NCBI GenBank assembly: GCA_002314915.1 | Contig: DCHU01000076.1 | Location: 1-13,347, forward strand | Direction of reading: 5' to 3' | Length of the DNA: 13,347 bases | Source of the DNA: Caryophanales bacterium UBA1744 | GTDB taxonomy: Bacteria; Bacillota_I; Bacilli_A; RFN20; CAG-826 | Part shown: in pieces, positions 13,343 through 13,347 of the stretch | How the letters are laid out: the number at the start of each line of letters is the position of its first letter | How positions within the stretch are numbered: the first letter of the stretch is position 1 | Translations under genes and position numbers: made by a program | The notes under the pieces: generated by a model | Told to the model about the DNA's origin: nothing | Database searches by the model: none | What the model saw: only the letters and a program-made list of their open reading frames with translations

Positions 13343-13347
13343 AGATA

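Overview
The window looks like chromosomal DNA from a low-to-moderate GC Bacillota, probably a host-associated Bacilli lineage. This is inferred from lipoprotein signal peptides with a Lys-rich start and a Cys at position 21, AGGAGG-type ribosome binding sites, short U-tracted terminators, a yybP-ykoY manganese riboswitch and TetR regulators. The genetic code appears standard: Trp is TGG, most genes stop at TAA, one at TGA (12809) and one at TAG (10044). There are no rRNA or tRNA genes, no transposase and no CRISPR array.

Layout from left to right. (1) Positions 1-952 hold the start of a SAM methyltransferase on the minus strand and, divergent from it, a six-helix membrane protein on the plus strand. 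(2) Positions 1006-6128 hold a minus-strand two-gene operon of large secreted lipoproteins. The first is a thioredoxin-domain protein (894 aa). The second is a related repeat protein whose reading frame is interrupted by an in-frame TAG 51 codons before its apparent true end. A strong palindrome overlaps the operon promoter, and a bidirectional terminator at 967-995 closes the operon and the facing plus-strand gene. (3) Positions 6152-6550 hold a manganese-type riboswitch (yybP-ykoY class), with a terminator that competes with aptamer helix P1, in front of a 63-aa His-rich membrane peptide. (4) Positions 6612-6965 hold a stand-alone 79-aa hypothetical gene with its own promoter, leader hairpin and terminator. 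(5) Positions 7106-12721 hold a seven-gene minus-strand cluster: TetR, DUF4097-type beta-repeat lipoprotein, membrane-anchored choloylglycine hydrolase/penicillin V acylase-like amidase, second TetR, DUF2975-like membrane protein, BaiN/HI0933-like flavoprotein, and a small membrane protein. Spacings are 2-54 bases and one good terminator follows the last gene. The first TetR gene has a near-consensus promoter with a perfect palindrome inside its spacer. (6) Positions 12755-13342 hold a HEPN/HepT-like gene with a C-terminal extension and its own terminator.

How the genes may work together: the seven-gene cluster reads as an inducible envelope or lipid/amide-stress module (repressor, exported sensor or structural lipoprotein, exported amidase, second repressor, membrane proteins, flavoenzyme). 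This is inference from gene order; the substrate is unknown. The two observations most worth following are the manganese riboswitch controlling a tiny His-rich membrane peptide, and the amber codon inside the last beta domain of the 732-aa lipoprotein, where the frame, the domain and the terminator all say the gene once continued or still does.
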